Assembly (NCBI GenBank): GCA_006384855.1
Contig: VCJN01002376.1
Location: 1-64,000 of the forward strand
DNA: 64,000 nt
From: Tetraselmis striata
Taxonomy: Eukaryota > Chlorophyta > Chlorodendrophyceae > Chlorodendrales > Chlorodendraceae
Direction of reading: 5' to 3'
Shown: piece by piece, positions 18,610-29,051 of the stretch
Layout: each line of letters opens with the position of its first letter
Numbering within the stretch: the first letter of the stretch is position 1
The notes under the pieces: generated by a model
Databases searched by the model: none
Seen by the model: the letters and a program-made list of their open reading frames with translations, nothing else
Told to the model about the DNA's origin: nothing
Translations under genes and position numbers: made by a program

Positions 18610-18940
18610 TCCCTTTTTTTTTCCCCGCCCCCGGGACAGGACTGGCACCAGTGAAACCCTTGCAGCGTCTCTACGACGGCCGTTTAGGCAGCAATCCAGT
18701 TACATCCCCTGTCCGCTCGGTAGAGCGGTCGTCTCATGTGCGAGAGAACCGGGTTCGATTCCTGGCCGATGCATTTCGGCAATATCGGCCCGACGTGTCC
18801 CGGGTTTACCCGGTTGATGCATTAGCCCTTCGGGGTTCGAATGAGGCAATGGTCTATGGGCTATGCCAGACCTACGACTGCAGTTGGCGCACGAGGTCAA
18901 GTGCTGGGGCGGCTTCGGCCGATGTCCCGGGGCGAACTTT
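18610..18940 (-). mobile_element. short retroposon, copy B, carrying an antisense tRNA-like segment
   Basis: A 331-bp insertion bounded by a 14-bp direct repeat, TACCAAAGTTTACA, at 18596-18609 and 18941-18954. On the minus strand it ends in an A9 tail after the shared family body (plus-strand 18620-18704). The remaining 235 bp are absent from copies A and C. They contain, on the plus strand, a tRNA-like stretch at about 18712-18772: GCTCGGTAGAGC resembles a shortened D arm, a CAT sits in an anticodon-like loop, and GGGTTCGATTCC is a good B box. A second B-box-like GGGGTTCGAATGAG lies near 18835. The tRNA-like part is antisense to the A-tailed element. Confidence 0.7.
18712..18776 (+). ncRNA. 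tRNA-like (Met-type) pseudogene segment
   Basis: D-arm-like GCTCGGTAGAGC, then GTCGTCTCATGTGCGAGAGA, where CAT sits in a loop closed by TCTC/GAGA, then T-arm-like CCGGGTTCGATTCCTGG. The D loop is about four bases short and no convincing acceptor stem pairs with the 3' side, so it is called tRNA-derived rather than a functional tRNA. It may supply an internal RNA polymerase III promoter (A and B boxes). Confidence 0.45.
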
Positions 18941-19002
18941 TACCAAAGTTTACACGACGAAAATGGTACTATTCGTACCGTAGTTATTAGGACTAGCAAA
19001 GC

Positions 19003-19171
19003 TCACTAGCCTTTAATTAGGCTTGCAGAATGCTTCGGCAATTTGATTAATGACTATAACGGAGCGTCGCCTACCCAGGGCTTTCCGTAACTGGATTGCT
19101 GCCAAAACGGCCGTCGTAGAGACGCTGCAAGGGTTTCACTGGTGCCAGTCCTGTCCCAGGGGCGAAAAAAA
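19003..19171 (+). mobile_element. short retroposon (SINE-like), copy C
   Basis: A 169-bp copy, inverted relative to A and B, bounded by an 11-bp direct repeat ACTAGCAAAGC at 18992-19002 and 19172-19182 and ending in A8. Its target lies in the terminal segment of the adjacent DIRS-like element, so it inserted after that element. Copies B and C face each other about 60 bp apart and could form a hairpin in a transcript. Confidence 0.75.
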
Positions 19172-19287
19172 ACTAGCAAAGCCGGGGGCTCGCAGTTTTG
19201 CCAAAATAATGTCAGATCCCTTACAACATTTGGCACAGGGGCTCAGCCCCCAAAACACGCATGAAAGGGTTGGGAAGGGTGGTTGCA

Positions 19288-19472
19288 CTAGCTGGAAGCT
19301 GGCGCGAAGGTGGAGACACCGCCGCGTCGCGGGGCGTCATATCGGGGTGAGGGATGGACGTGGGCACACGACAGTAACGTACTAGCCGCGTATGGCGGAA
19401 TTGTAACGTCGGGTAACACCCGCCGTACTTCGCCCCGTGCAATTCAAACCTCTATAATTCTCAATATGACCA
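19288..19472 (-). repeat. DIRS-like element repeat A2
   Basis: A 185-bp copy of the terminal repeat at 24136-24330. The best visible differences are a 6-bp shorter stretch after GCGCGAAGG and a missing GTC near the end. It abuts the 30-bp B1 segment on its right, which marks the internal junction expected in split direct repeats. Confidence 0.8.
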
Positions 19473-19743
19473 TTAGCAAAGCAGGGGGCTCGCAGTTTTG
19501 CCATCATGTCGCCATTTGGCGTGGCAGCCTGGCTGGTTGACCACCCCAGGGGGTCATCCAGCCAAAGAGGTGCCATGCTGCCAGACACGGCAGCACTGTT
19601 GGGTCGATGTAGTCGAGCACCACGCACACTGGACTCCATCGCCCAGCCGCCGAAGTACTTGATCTTCTGCATCGTCACGCCGATCACGTACGCGGCTGTT
19701 GTGGCCCCCTTGCGGAGGGAGTGGGACGTCCACGTGAACCCCA

Positions 19744-19774
<31 letters not shown>

Positions 19775-20510
19775 CTCGTGCACTTCTGTCAGCACCAGTT
19801 GCAGCCAGTTGGTGAGGGTGTCCGTCGTCCATTTGGCCTGCCCCTCGCGCTGGCTGATGGCCCATCGCGCCGCTAGCACGCGGTCGCCGGCGAACACCTG
19901 ACGGGCGGCATCAAAGTAGTGCAGCAGCTCCGCGATATCGGCATGCGCTGACGCTTGCAGCTGACACAACAACTTCTTGCTTGCATCCGCGCCGCGCGGG
20001 CCTTTCCGGTCACGATGGTATAGGAGGATTCCGCCGTCCGGGCCGACCGTGAAGGTCGCCCGTACGACACTCCACCCCCGCTCCTCAGCGGCAGAAAAAT
20101 AGACAAAGCACGACGACTGCCAGGCTGGCGCGGAACAGCTCCACGCGCACCATGGTACTTGGGTCCGTGCCCAAGGTAGGTCCCAGCTCCAGCCGTAGGG
20201 CTTTTGCCAGGGTCAGGGCTTTCAGCACCACACACGCGGGCGATGGGGCCCGCATCGGCTCGGGATTTAGCGTCATCTGCGACGCCGCAAGGCCCTTGCG
20301 GACCCTGCTCACCATATTGCCCAGAGCCATCGGCTCCCGGCCGTGGTCCTTGAAAAAGCTGTTGACGGCCGACAGGTAAGGCTGCAAGCGGAGGCTTTGA
20401 TCGTCCCTAGGTTGCCCAACCACGTGACGTACCGTGCCATAGTCCCGGGGTCGGCAGCTAGGGCCGGTCGCCGCTCCTCTTCGCAGAAACGAAGATATTG
20501 CTTCATGCAA
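19382..20510 (-). pseudogene. tyrosine recombinase of the DIRS-like element (broken)
   Basis: The recombinase must be read across several frames. An N-terminal SAM-like part (around 20310-20510) has MARYVTWLGNLG, and the adjacent frame has LQPYLSAVNSFF. The C-terminal part (around 19560-19760) has TSHSLRKGA (the H-x-x-R box) and IKYFGGWAM, and the catalytic-tyrosine region DYIDPTVLP sits in yet another frame. A 30-base G run on the plus strand (19745-19774) is read as ten consecutive prolines between the N-terminal and catalytic parts. At least three frame breaks make it non-functional. In DIRS elements this enzyme integrates circular cDNA. Confidence 0.75.
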
Positions 20511-20940
20511 CTTGTTAGCTGTACTCGTACCGATACTCGGCTGCCCGGTATCGATACTAGTATAGCGAGGTATACCAGCAGTACTCGGGAACTAATTCTT
20601 ATTCTGGGGAACTGCCCTTTTTGTAATTCACACCAGTACTCGGCTGCCCGTGTACCGGCTGTATGGCTATATATGCGGTTGCCCGCGTGTATGTGACATG
20701 ATCGGATCTTTTGAATTGCTTTCACAACTGGCGTAACACGCCGCAGTGGCCGGCACCCACGCAGCTCATAGGAGCTCCAGGGTTTGGACGCCAAGGGTGT
20801 CAGACCCTAGAACCCGTGTCATGTACGGGCGCATCGAATCAACCCATGGTGTCGTACAGCTCGCGACCTCGACGCGGTACTTCACCGCTGCAGTTCGTAC
20901 TGGTGCCGCACGTACATCCGGTAGTTGGTGGCCGTTGCCC

Positions 20941-22950
20941 GGAAACATGGATAGCATAGCACTTACGGCCCCTCGGCGAAGGTAGACCCATGCCGGAAGG
21001 GAGCGCGGAATACAGTCACGGGCCAGTGAGGCATGCCGATCATACCTCGCCCGTCCCGCCGTCCCGGCCGGAACAAACCGGCGCGCGGCGCCACCGTGAG
21101 CTCCTCCACTGCCATCTCGGTGAGTGACTGGTGCCACGCCTTGCCCTCCCATCGAGGGGCGACGACGGTCGCCGCTGCGCCACTCTACTGCAACTTCTGC
21201 ACGAGGCCGGGTAGCAGGGGCCAGGGTGCGTTGCACCAGTTGTTTTCGCGGCGCCAGTCCGCATCCGGCAGGTGTAACGAGTCCACCGCATCGCACGTAG
21301 GGTCCAACCACGCCGCGTTGTAGCGGGGAAGCAGGGTGTTGAGGGCGGACGCGAAGCGGTCGATGGAATGAGGGCCGAACCAGCTCTCCATTTCCGCGAA
21401 CAAGAGGGGGTCGAGTTGCCAATCGTCGATGTCGAGGTGCCGGCTTAGACGGTCCGCCCAGATATTCGCTGCCAAGCGAATGTACCGCGCGCGCAGGTGG
21501 ATGCCGTGCGAGTCCAGCAAGCACCAGAGTCGTTGCAGCTCGGCCATCATCTCGGGAGAGCGTGAGGTTAGGCCTGACAGAACGTGACATACCGCCTGGT
21601 TGTCCTCGTGCAGGAGGACTTGGCGCCCGGCGAGGTGGGGGAGGAAGCTTTTCACGGCAAGTCGGGCCGCTTTGAGCTCCTTCCAAGTGATGTGCTGGCG
21701 CTCGTCCGCCGAGCTCCAGAATCCCCGCGCCTCCAGCCTGCCGTTCAACACCCCACCCCACCCGTAGCCTGAGCTGTCGGTGTGCAGATAAGCCGTCTCC
21801 ACCGGGCGGTGGATGGGCTTGCCGTTGGGCTGACTGGGCACCGATGTCCACCACTGTAGGTCGCGGCGGAGCTGTGGCGTCATCCGGACGCGCCCGCCCC
21901 ACCGGTCGCCGACCACGGAGTGGAGTTCCCGCAGGAAGAATCTTGCGGCTGGGATCGCCAGAAAGAGGTACTGCGCCTGCTCTGCCAGTGATTGTTGCAG
22001 CTCGCGCACTGGGAGCCACCTGGCGTTCCGCGTGGCGCGGCCGAGCGATGAGCCGGGTGGCCTGCCGGGAGAGCCGGTTCAGCTTGTCTGCCGGTGCGTA
22101 GAACATGCCGGACGCTGAGTCGATGTCCACCTCCAGGTGCCTGCCGAACTGGCATGGCTCCCAAAAGCCCTTTGTGGGGTTCCGCTGCAGCCCCAAGGCG
22201 TCGAGGAGGCCGGCGAGCCGTTGACGGAGGTGGAGCGCCTGCTCCATCGATGCAGAGAAGAGGAGGAAGTCGTCCACGTAAGGTATGTAGGATGCGCACC
22301 TCCCTCCACCTGGTCCGCCGGAAATAGCGCTTGCTCCGTGTGGGCTGCGTACGTAAACGATGAGGGGGGCTCGGGCTCGGGTTTCCGCAGGTGGGTGATG
22401 AATACTTGGGTGAGCGTGACGAAGTAATAGGGCGAGAGGCTCCAGCCCATTGGCAGACCCGCGAGCATGTAGAGCTGACCTCGGACGTCCACGGTGAACT
22501 AGTCTCGGTCCGCCTCCGCGATGCCTAGAGCATAGAAGCCGTTTTGGAGGTCGAAGGAGAACATGTAGTCTCCTTTTTTGGTTAGGTGGCGCACTCCCAG
22601 TAGGGTCTCCATCTTGAGCCGCTCGCGCACACAGTAAGAGTTGAGCACGCGGAGGTCGATGATGCAGCGCCACTGGTTGACGCCGAGCTTGGGTACTAAA
22701 AAGAGTCTTGACACGCACTTGCGGCAGGTGCCAAGCTCCCACGCGCCGGACTCCACGAAGCGGGCAAGCTCGCCCTCGAGGAAGGTGAGCTGCGCTGGGT
22801 TAGCGTCCTGCATGCTGATGCCGTTGTGGAAGTTGGGTGGGGGGCGGTTGCTCGTGCTTGAAGGGGATCCGGACGCCCTCATGGATCCACCGTAGGACTT
22901 GATCGCTCGCCCCGATGTCTTGCCATTGCCGCCATTGCCGCCGCACGCGG
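20941..22950 (-). pseudogene. reverse transcriptase-RNase H of the DIRS-like element (broken)
   Basis: RT motifs run from about 22800 down. VSRLFLVPKLGVNQWRCIID and MFSFDLQNGFYALGI (catalytic region A) sit in one frame, ended by TAG at 22499-22501, where the frame would be expected to continue. AGLPMGWSLSPYYF follows in a second frame and SYIPYVDDFLLFSA, with the YVDD active site, in a third. RNase H, around 21300-21850, has LHTDSSGYGWGG, ITWKELKA, LLHEDNQAV and IWADRLSR, giving the D-E-D-D set. The domain order matches DIRS elements. Two frame breaks and one stop make this copy dead. Confidence 0.8.
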
Positions 22951-24030
22951 TGTCGCATGTAGCTTGAACTTGGGTAGCATGACTCGGAACGGCGGGGTAC
23001 ACCGTCAATTCTGCTCCTCGGTCTGCGGGGTAGTAGTCTTCCTCGCAGGGTTGCCGGGCTGAGGCTTGCCCTTGATCTTGTCTTTGTCCTTGTTTTTGTC
23101 CGCCCTCTCCTTTGTGGCGCGGTCTGCGTGTTATGCGCGCTCTAACTTGCTCCTTGATGCGGATGTTGCCGATGCAGCCTCCGCTCCCTCCGCTGCCGCC
23201 GCCCTTGAACTGCGCGGCGGCATGCGCCTTGGTCACCTGCTGGTGGAGGCTGACCTCGAGTCTTTTGTCGTCCAAGGCGTTGAGGCCGTCAACGCCATTG
23301 CTGGAGCGCTCGGCGGCGGTGGTGTCGACGAAGCGGGAGTAGACGAGGCGCTCGGCGACTCGCTCCTCGCCGGTAAGCGCCTTCTTGCACTTGAAACGCC
23401 GGAGGTAGGTGAGCCGGTCTTCAGCAGCCTGCCCGCACGTCGCGATCGTGCGAATCGCGGATAGAGTCGAGTAGGTCGTTGGCGTCCGCGGTGTCGCGAG
23501 CGGTGGCGTTTTTCGCGCGAAGCGTTGCCACAGCGTCCGTGAGCGCCGCGTGCGCGGCGGCGGTAATAAAGACTCCATAGCACAGCAAGTGGCGATACTC
23601 GTCGCGCGTCGCGTGCTTCTTCTCGTCGGTGAGGTAGCGGTCCCACTCGTCGTTGCGTGGGTTCCACAGGCCGGGGTTGGTGAGTCCTACAAGGGGGCAT
23701 AGACTCGGCGTATGCCCGCGGCAGGTAGTCGATCCAGTCGCGCGGGTCGATGAACGCCGCGTGGCAAGGAGATTTTGCAGGGAAACCGGGGGGAGGGTCC
23801 TCCTCCTCGTCGTCACCCTCGAGGCCGTCGGCTAGCGTCGCGGGAATAGGTTTCTGCGGAGGTGGTTGTTGAATGGAAGAGGTGCGGGAGTCTAGCTCGT
23901 CGAGTCGCAGCAGCATCCGTTGCACCAGCGCAGTGAGGCTAGCGGTGTCAGTCGTCGAACTCGCGGCGTTGCCTCTACCGCATCCCTCCGAATCGTACAG
24001 GTCGTTAGACAACCGTGTGTTGTCCATAGT
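22951..24030 (-). pseudogene. gag-like region of the DIRS-like element (broken)
   Basis: From an ATG near 24028 the frame begins MDNTRLSNDLYDSEGCG, then has a heptad-like LVQRMLLRLDELDSRTSSI and an acidic stretch. A frame change follows near 23700, where GLWNPRNDEWDRYLTDEKKH and a helical segment continue, then another change leads into a Gly-rich and Lys/Gln-rich basic tail that runs into the RT frame. Placement between A1 and the RT, and the coil-plus-basic-tail layout, suggest a structural gag protein; no specific domain is recognised. Confidence 0.55.
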
Positions 24031-24135
24031 ACGGCATGCTATCGTTAATGCAGTCACGGCGAGCGGCTGGCGTCGAACGTCGTTGTGGGATCGTGTGTCA
24101 CCTTACGAGACTGCGAGAGTCTCGATGCCGCAGCG

Positions 24136-24330
24136 CTAGCTGGAAGCTGGCGCGAAGGCATAAGGTGGAGACACCGCCGCGTCGCGGGGCGTCATATCGG
24201 GGTGAGGGATGGACGTGAGCACACGGCAGTAGCGTACTAGCCGCGTATGGCGGAATTGTAACGTCGGGTAACACCCGTCGTACTTAGCCCCGTGCAATTC
24301 AAACCTTTATAATTCTCGTCAATATGACCA
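24136..24330 (-). repeat. DIRS-like element repeat A1
   Basis: The 195-bp counterpart of 19288-19472, at the 5' side of the element on the minus strand. Similarity stops sharply at CTAGCTGG on one side and AATATGACCA on the other, which sets the element's outer edge near 24330. Confidence 0.8.
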
Positions 24331-24889
24331 ATATTAATGTGGATGATAGTCGCACGTACATACGTACCGGTACTTCGAATCGCAGTTAATTTACGGACAT
24401 ATATTGCAATTACGCCGCAAAACTTTGGATAACGTGTTATTTATTATTAGTCAAAGTCGTGAATCTGGAACAACAGTCGTCCATGTACATATTTCCGGCC
24501 GGGCGCACTGCCAAGTATTCGCAGTAGTACTATACGGCCGTACTACACCGTAGTCAATATTGGTGTGCATCATTAGGAGGGCGTATTCGTATCATCCATA
24601 CCAGCAGTGCATAAACCCTTAGTGCCCTACTATCGCATCATCATCCATCATAATCCATACCGCGCCAGACGTAAATAAGAATCCTGGTGTGGGTGAGGAT
24701 TATATCCTTTAACGTCTTTAACAAATCCTTGATACAGCCAGCGACGAATCCTGAATAGCGCTGAAGCTATGGCGTACGTAGCGGGCGGGTGACAAAATAA
24801 TGAAATGCCACATCACTCCGTCAGCATCCGTCGCCAGCGAAGCAAGAAGGCGGAGGAAAACACGCGCATGATGGGCGGGCGCCTCGTTT

Positions 24890-24955
24890 TTTTCCCCCGC
24901 CCCCGGGACAGGACTGGCACCAGTGAAACCCTTGCGGCGTCTCTTGGGCGCCGCG
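24890..24955 (-). mobile_element. short retroposon fragment, copy D
   Basis: It matches the 3' part of the family (TTTTTCCCCCGCCCCCGGGA, then GGACTGGCACCAGTG and AACCCTTGCGGCGTCTC), then the match ends abruptly. A 5'-truncated copy is what incomplete reverse transcription would give. No flanking duplication was identified. Confidence 0.65.
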
Positions 24956-25014
24956 TTATCTTGATAACATCACTTCGTGGTCTGCACCAGGGTTGGACTC
25001 CAGTATCTAATGCA

Positions 25015-25375
25015 CCGCAGGCTGCAGAAACTGCGGCCTGCAGTTAAGCTACTGCACTGCAGCCTGCAGTACTTCCCGAAAAGGGGTTGCAGTGCAGTTA
25101 CCCAAAGTTCCCCAAATATATGCCCTTCACTGTCCCGCCCTTCCCTATAATCAACCGCTTCAGTGCTACTACAACCTGCACTGCAGCATGCAGTACTGCA
25201 GCCTGTTGACTGCAACCTGAATTGCAGCCTGCACTGCAATCTGCCTGCAATCTGCAGTATTGCAGCCTGCAGTACTGCAGCCTGCACTGCAGCCTGCAGG
25301 CAGCCTGCAGTACTGCACTGCAGCCTACAGTACTACTGGAAAGTGGACTGTAGCCCAACCCTAGTCTGCACTGTA
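25015..25375. repeat. CTGCAG-rich degenerate tandem array
   Basis: About 25 occurrences of CTGCAG/CTGCA-type words (GCCTGCAGTACTGCAGCCTG and variants) with spacings of about 8-20 bases. Frames through it give Leu-Gln-Cys-rich or Ala-Cys-rich peptides on both strands, reflecting the palindromic unit. Not a gene. Confidence 0.8.
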
Positions 25376-25458
25376 GCACCTGTACTGCGGATATTTTGGT
25401 AACTATTGTGGACGTTTTCTATTGCCTATTCGGGTGGTTTCCTGATCGCCTTTTGCAG

Positions 25459-26028
25459 CTAGCTCATGTAACTATTATTTTGGTAACTACTGGTACCGCC
25501 GGTCTGCCGGTCTTGGACAGCGCAGTATCGTATACAATTACATGAGCTAGCAGCAGAAGGCGATATCAGGAGATCACAAAAAAAAGGACAATCAGAAAGG
25601 TCCTCTACAGCGACTGCGAGGAGGAACGAAGCAGTAACATGAGAAGACGCAGAATGGGCACGAGCCCACGCCTCAGACTTGGCCATCTGCACACCGGCAG
25701 AGAGAATGCCGCTCAGGGTATCATGCACGCAAGCAGAGTAGACCCGCTGCAACAGCCCCCGCCGTGTGCGCGACAGGTGACGGCGGAACTCAGCAGGTTG
25801 GCTGGCGACAAAGTTCCGAAGTGCATGAACGGATTGACCACGAAGGAAGCATGAGGTCGGGGCGGAAGGACCGCCAGGGAAGTTGCGCACAGCCAACAGC
25901 ATTGCGAAGATGTAGACCACCGTCAAAGCGGACTTCCCGAGGCGGCCGCGGTCCTCAACCACCAAAGGGTAGTACCGGTGAACACCCTGCACTGGGGCGG
26001 AAGACGCCCGGTCCGCAGTATCGTCCAC
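25459..26028 (-). pseudogene. possible LINE-like ORF2 3' remnant
   Basis: A 189-codon minus-strand frame. YYPLVVEDRGRLGKSALTVV resembles the conserved tail (V-x-x-G-G-R-x-x-x-x-A-L) of reverse-transcriptase ORFs in some LINEs, followed by a basic helical stretch (FRRHLSRTRRGLLQRVYSA). The frame then runs into sequence that recurs at 59144-59210 (GCTGCTAGCTCATGTAA), as a shared 3' tail would. No catalytic RT motif is present. Alternative: a chance frame. An inverted copy of the tail (about 25416-25470) makes this end palindromic. Confidence 0.3.
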
Positions 26029-26635
26029 GGGTTATTGTGATACGGATATTAGGTTTTGGGGTCAAACCCTACAAACCCAGTACATGCAGTACAGAGTACT
26101 GGCGGTAGGTCTCTTATGTAGGTACCCGTACCCGTACTCTGTACAGTCGCTAATAGTCTCTACAGTACAGGTAAACAGCAGGTAATACAGTAGTCGCTCC
26201 CGCCCCGACCCGGCGGTACCCGTACCCGCCTGGACGACGACTAGCGACTATATTGTCGTACTTTCCGTGCATTCTCTTGACGCTCTCCCTACAACCAAAA
26301 AGATCATCACATCGCGACTGATGATGATCGTACTATATTGTCGCACCACGCGGTGTCCACTTCACCGGTTCTCTGCCACAGCGCCCATTCCAACAGGAAC
26401 ATCCTGTGGCCCACCCTGCGCTCGCGGAGGGCTGTGCATACGGAGGGACCCAGCTGCTTTGAGGCGCTGCCTGATATCGTAGCGGTGGCGGAACATCTGC
26501 ACGGCGGCAGTGCGCACGCCCGACCGGCCGGGGCGTCATAAGGTCCCAAAGTACGAGTAGTGGTTTCTGGGGAGGCGACGTCCGTTAAATAAGTGGCCCG
26601 ACGGTCAAATCCACCGGTTACCCCCTCCTATCCCC

Positions 26636-26660
26636 CTCCCCCCCCCCCCCCCCCCCCCCC
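26636..26660. repeat. poly-C tract
   Basis: About 25 C in a row, roughly 100 bases upstream of the start codon at 26759. It lies in the presumed promoter or 5' UTR rather than an intron, so not all such tracts here are intronic. Confidence 0.9.
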
Positions 26661-26758
26661 CTTTAAAACCCTGCGCCTCGCCAGGCCCAGAAACACCTGT
26701 CGGCGCCCAACGAGGCAGGTGCCTGGGCAAGCCGGTCCACATCCGGTGAGGGTTGAAG

Positions 26759-28254
26759 ATGCTCCAGCGCGGGATGGTGCGGGCGCTGACCGCGCTTCTC
26801 CTGGCGACGCTGGCCGCCGGTGCCGCCTCCGAAGGCGACTCGGCCACGTGGGAGCTCACCCGCGGGTACGACCTCTGCGGCAGCGCAACGCTCCCGCCGA
26901 CCCTGGAGGCCGGATTGAACCGGGCGCGGGACGCCGCATTCGATCCGCGAGGCTCGGGGACGCTCTGGCTCGCGTCCTCTGCGGCCGCCAGCCTGCGTGC
27001 AGTCACGCTCGGCGGCGCGCCGTTACGGGAAATACCCTATGACGCCCTGGTGGAAGGTGCGTCGCGCGTCTCCAGTTTTTTTTGTCCCCTGGGACATGCC
27101 ATATCTCGCGCAAGCTTGCTCCACGACGCCAGGTATATCAATGGGAGGCTCGTGCGGGGTTCTGGCTGCCCCACCAAGAACCAAACAATACCTCTACCTG
27201 TTCCATGTGAAATCATCCACACAGTGACACTTGATAGGGTGTGGGTGCCCATCACAGCGCTCAAAGTCTTTGTGCCTACACCACAGGGTCCGGGCTGGCG
27301 GGTGAGGTGAGTAGCATGACCTGGGTGGAGCCCTCCAGGCTGGTGCTGGTGGTAGGCGGCGGGGTGCTGGTGTTGGACGTGGACGCGGAGGAGCCGACCG
27401 CCAAGGCGCTCCTGTCGGGCAGTGCGCTGAGCCACATCGCGTACGACCGCGCCAGCGGCAAGCTGCTCGCGGTCGAGACGGCCGGCTCCGTCGGGGCGCT
27501 GTATGATTTGGGATGGGACGGCACCCTGACACCGGTGGAGCAGGACGCGCTGGACATTATGGGCGTGGATGCCACGCTCACCTCGGTGCTGGCCAGCCAG
27601 AATGTGTCTGGCCTGCACGCGCATGGCGACACGCTCTACACGCTGTGCCAGAGCTGCATGGCGCTCATCCAGAGCACCGTGTCCGGGGAGGTTATTGCCA
27701 CCCGGAGCTTTGGCGAGGGCATCCCCCGCCTTGTCGACTCGGCGTGGGAGCTCCCGCCGCCGCCAGACGCGTTCACCTTCACCCCCAACGGGGAGGTCCT
27801 CGTCGTCATCACCGGCGATTCCATGTTTCAGTACTGCCAGGGCGGCGAGCGCGCGGACGAGGCGTCCAAGCAGGAATGGCGCACCGTACCCGTACGGTCG
27901 CGCACTCCCACGGGGCAGCGGAGGTCAGGACGCGCGAGGTCCGGCAGGCTGCCGGTGGCAGGCAACGGTGTGGCGGACAGCCTCTTCTCCTGGATGCCAC
28001 CGGAGCTGCGCCCCGCCATCTCCCCCTCGCGCTCAACTCAGCCCAACCTCTCTCCGATCGACCCCAGCCGCGTCATCACGGGCATCGCGCCCACGCCGGC
28101 CCCCGCCGGCAGCACCCAGCTCGACATCGACCAGTTCTTCGCCAACCAGGCCAGGACCTCCTTTGCGTATGACATCTCGAGATACCAGCCCAACCCGCCC
28201 CCCATTGTCTGGCCGCTCGAGGACTGGAGGCCGCCATCCCAGCCGCCGCCATGA
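26759..28254 (+). CDS. predicted secreted protein, possibly beta-propeller-like
   Basis: Two exons, 26759-27056 and 27287-28254, 421 aa; the intron is phase 1 with GTGCGT donor and CCACAG acceptor. The N terminus (MLQRGMVRALTALLLATLAA) is a typical signal peptide with cleavage likely near residue 24. The segment after it, LNRARDAAFDPRGSGTLWLA, resembles NHL/SMP-30-type propeller blades (R-x-x-D-V-A-F-x-P...LWV), and later strands such as LVLVVGGGVLVLDVD and GEVLVVITG suit repeated beta blades. Cys pairs (CQSC) suit an extracellular or luminal fold. The last 100 residues are proline-rich and probably disordered. There is no membrane anchor. The family is not identified with certainty. Confidence 0.65.
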
Positions 28255-29051
28255 AGCGCTGCGCAGAGCCGCCACGCTTGGCGCCCAAGGGCATGCGCGC
28301 ACCCGCATGTGCCCATTCTGACACAGGCGACCGGCGCTTTTCATCGTGGTCCCCGTAAACCCCCACACGTTCCTCATTCGGGGAGGGAAAGCCCTGGCTC
28401 TGCCGGGCCGCAACACAGCTTAGCGTTACATTATACTCCTTTTTGTAAGTCCTTGCAACTCTTGCGGCCAACTGCCCACCCCTGGCTGCATTGCGCTGAG
28501 CATCTGTCCCCCCGCTCCCCACCACCAAAACGCTCCACGGGACTGGCGGATTATCTCTTGACCTCCTCTATGTTGATTGGCATCCCTACAAAACATGTCA
28601 AGACCTTTATTAGCGCTAAGATTGTTTAGATTTAGGCTGTTAAACCCTAAACGGTGGCGCTCCACACTACGGGGCGCCGAGAGAAGTCTGCGGCGTCGAG
28701 GGGCTGGCTTGAGTGTGTGGCGGTGGGCCCAACCGTGCAACTGGGATACAAATAGGTATTTAAAAGGAAAAGACAAGGTACGTTACACCATTTAAGTAGA
28801 TATAAAGGTAAGCATCGATGGTGCTGCTGCCGTGTGTGCTGCAATGCGACATGTCCTGATCGGACGACGGCGTGTAGGTTGCATGCGGTACATCGCCGTG
28901 CTGCATCATATAATCCAGGCCGTGAGTCGCCCGACCCTGGTGTATCTGAGATCCTGAGTCCGCGCCTGTCACGATTTGGTGAAATGAGACGGTGACACTG
29001 CCAGTGGCAGCGGCCCATATCCGCCCTGAGCCGCCCGGCGACCGGTGCGCA
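28255..29051. other. intergenic stretch between convergent genes
   Basis: Lies between the 3' ends of the secreted-protein gene (+) and the carrier gene (-). No convincing frame or recognisable repeat was seen; it should hold both 3' UTRs. Confidence 0.5.

Larger units (their letters stand above)
19174..24330 (-). mobile_element. decayed DIRS/PAT-like tyrosine-recombinase retrotransposon
   Basis: Read on the minus strand the order is: terminal repeat A1 (24330-24136), gag-like region, reverse transcriptase plus RNase H, tyrosine recombinase, a 30-bp segment B1 (19502-19473), repeat A2 (19472-19288), an unmatched 84 bp, and segment B2 (19203-19174). A1 and A2 are over 90% alike by eye and start at CTAGCTGGAAGCTGGCGCG. 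B1 and B2 share AGCAAAGC-GGGGGCTCGCAG. The A1...B1-A2...B2 order is the split direct repeat pattern of PAT-type DIRS elements, although the 84-bp spacer is unexpected. Frameshifts and a stop in the RT show that this copy is inactive. No target duplication is visible, as expected for recombinase-mediated integration. Confidence 0.75.
24331..26758. other. repeat-rich intergenic region
   Basis: No host gene recognised. It holds a truncated short-retroposon body (24890-24955), a CTGCAG-rich array (25015-25375), a LINE-like remnant (25459-26028) and a poly-C tract (26636-26660). The rest is AT-richer sequence with many short words such as GTACCGGTA but no frame with splice support. The promoter of the gene at 26759 should be at its right end. 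Confidence 0.5.

Noticed and set aside
18712-18776. Functional tRNA-Met gene
   Set aside because: D loop is too short, no acceptor stem pairs, and it lies inside a retroposon insertion.
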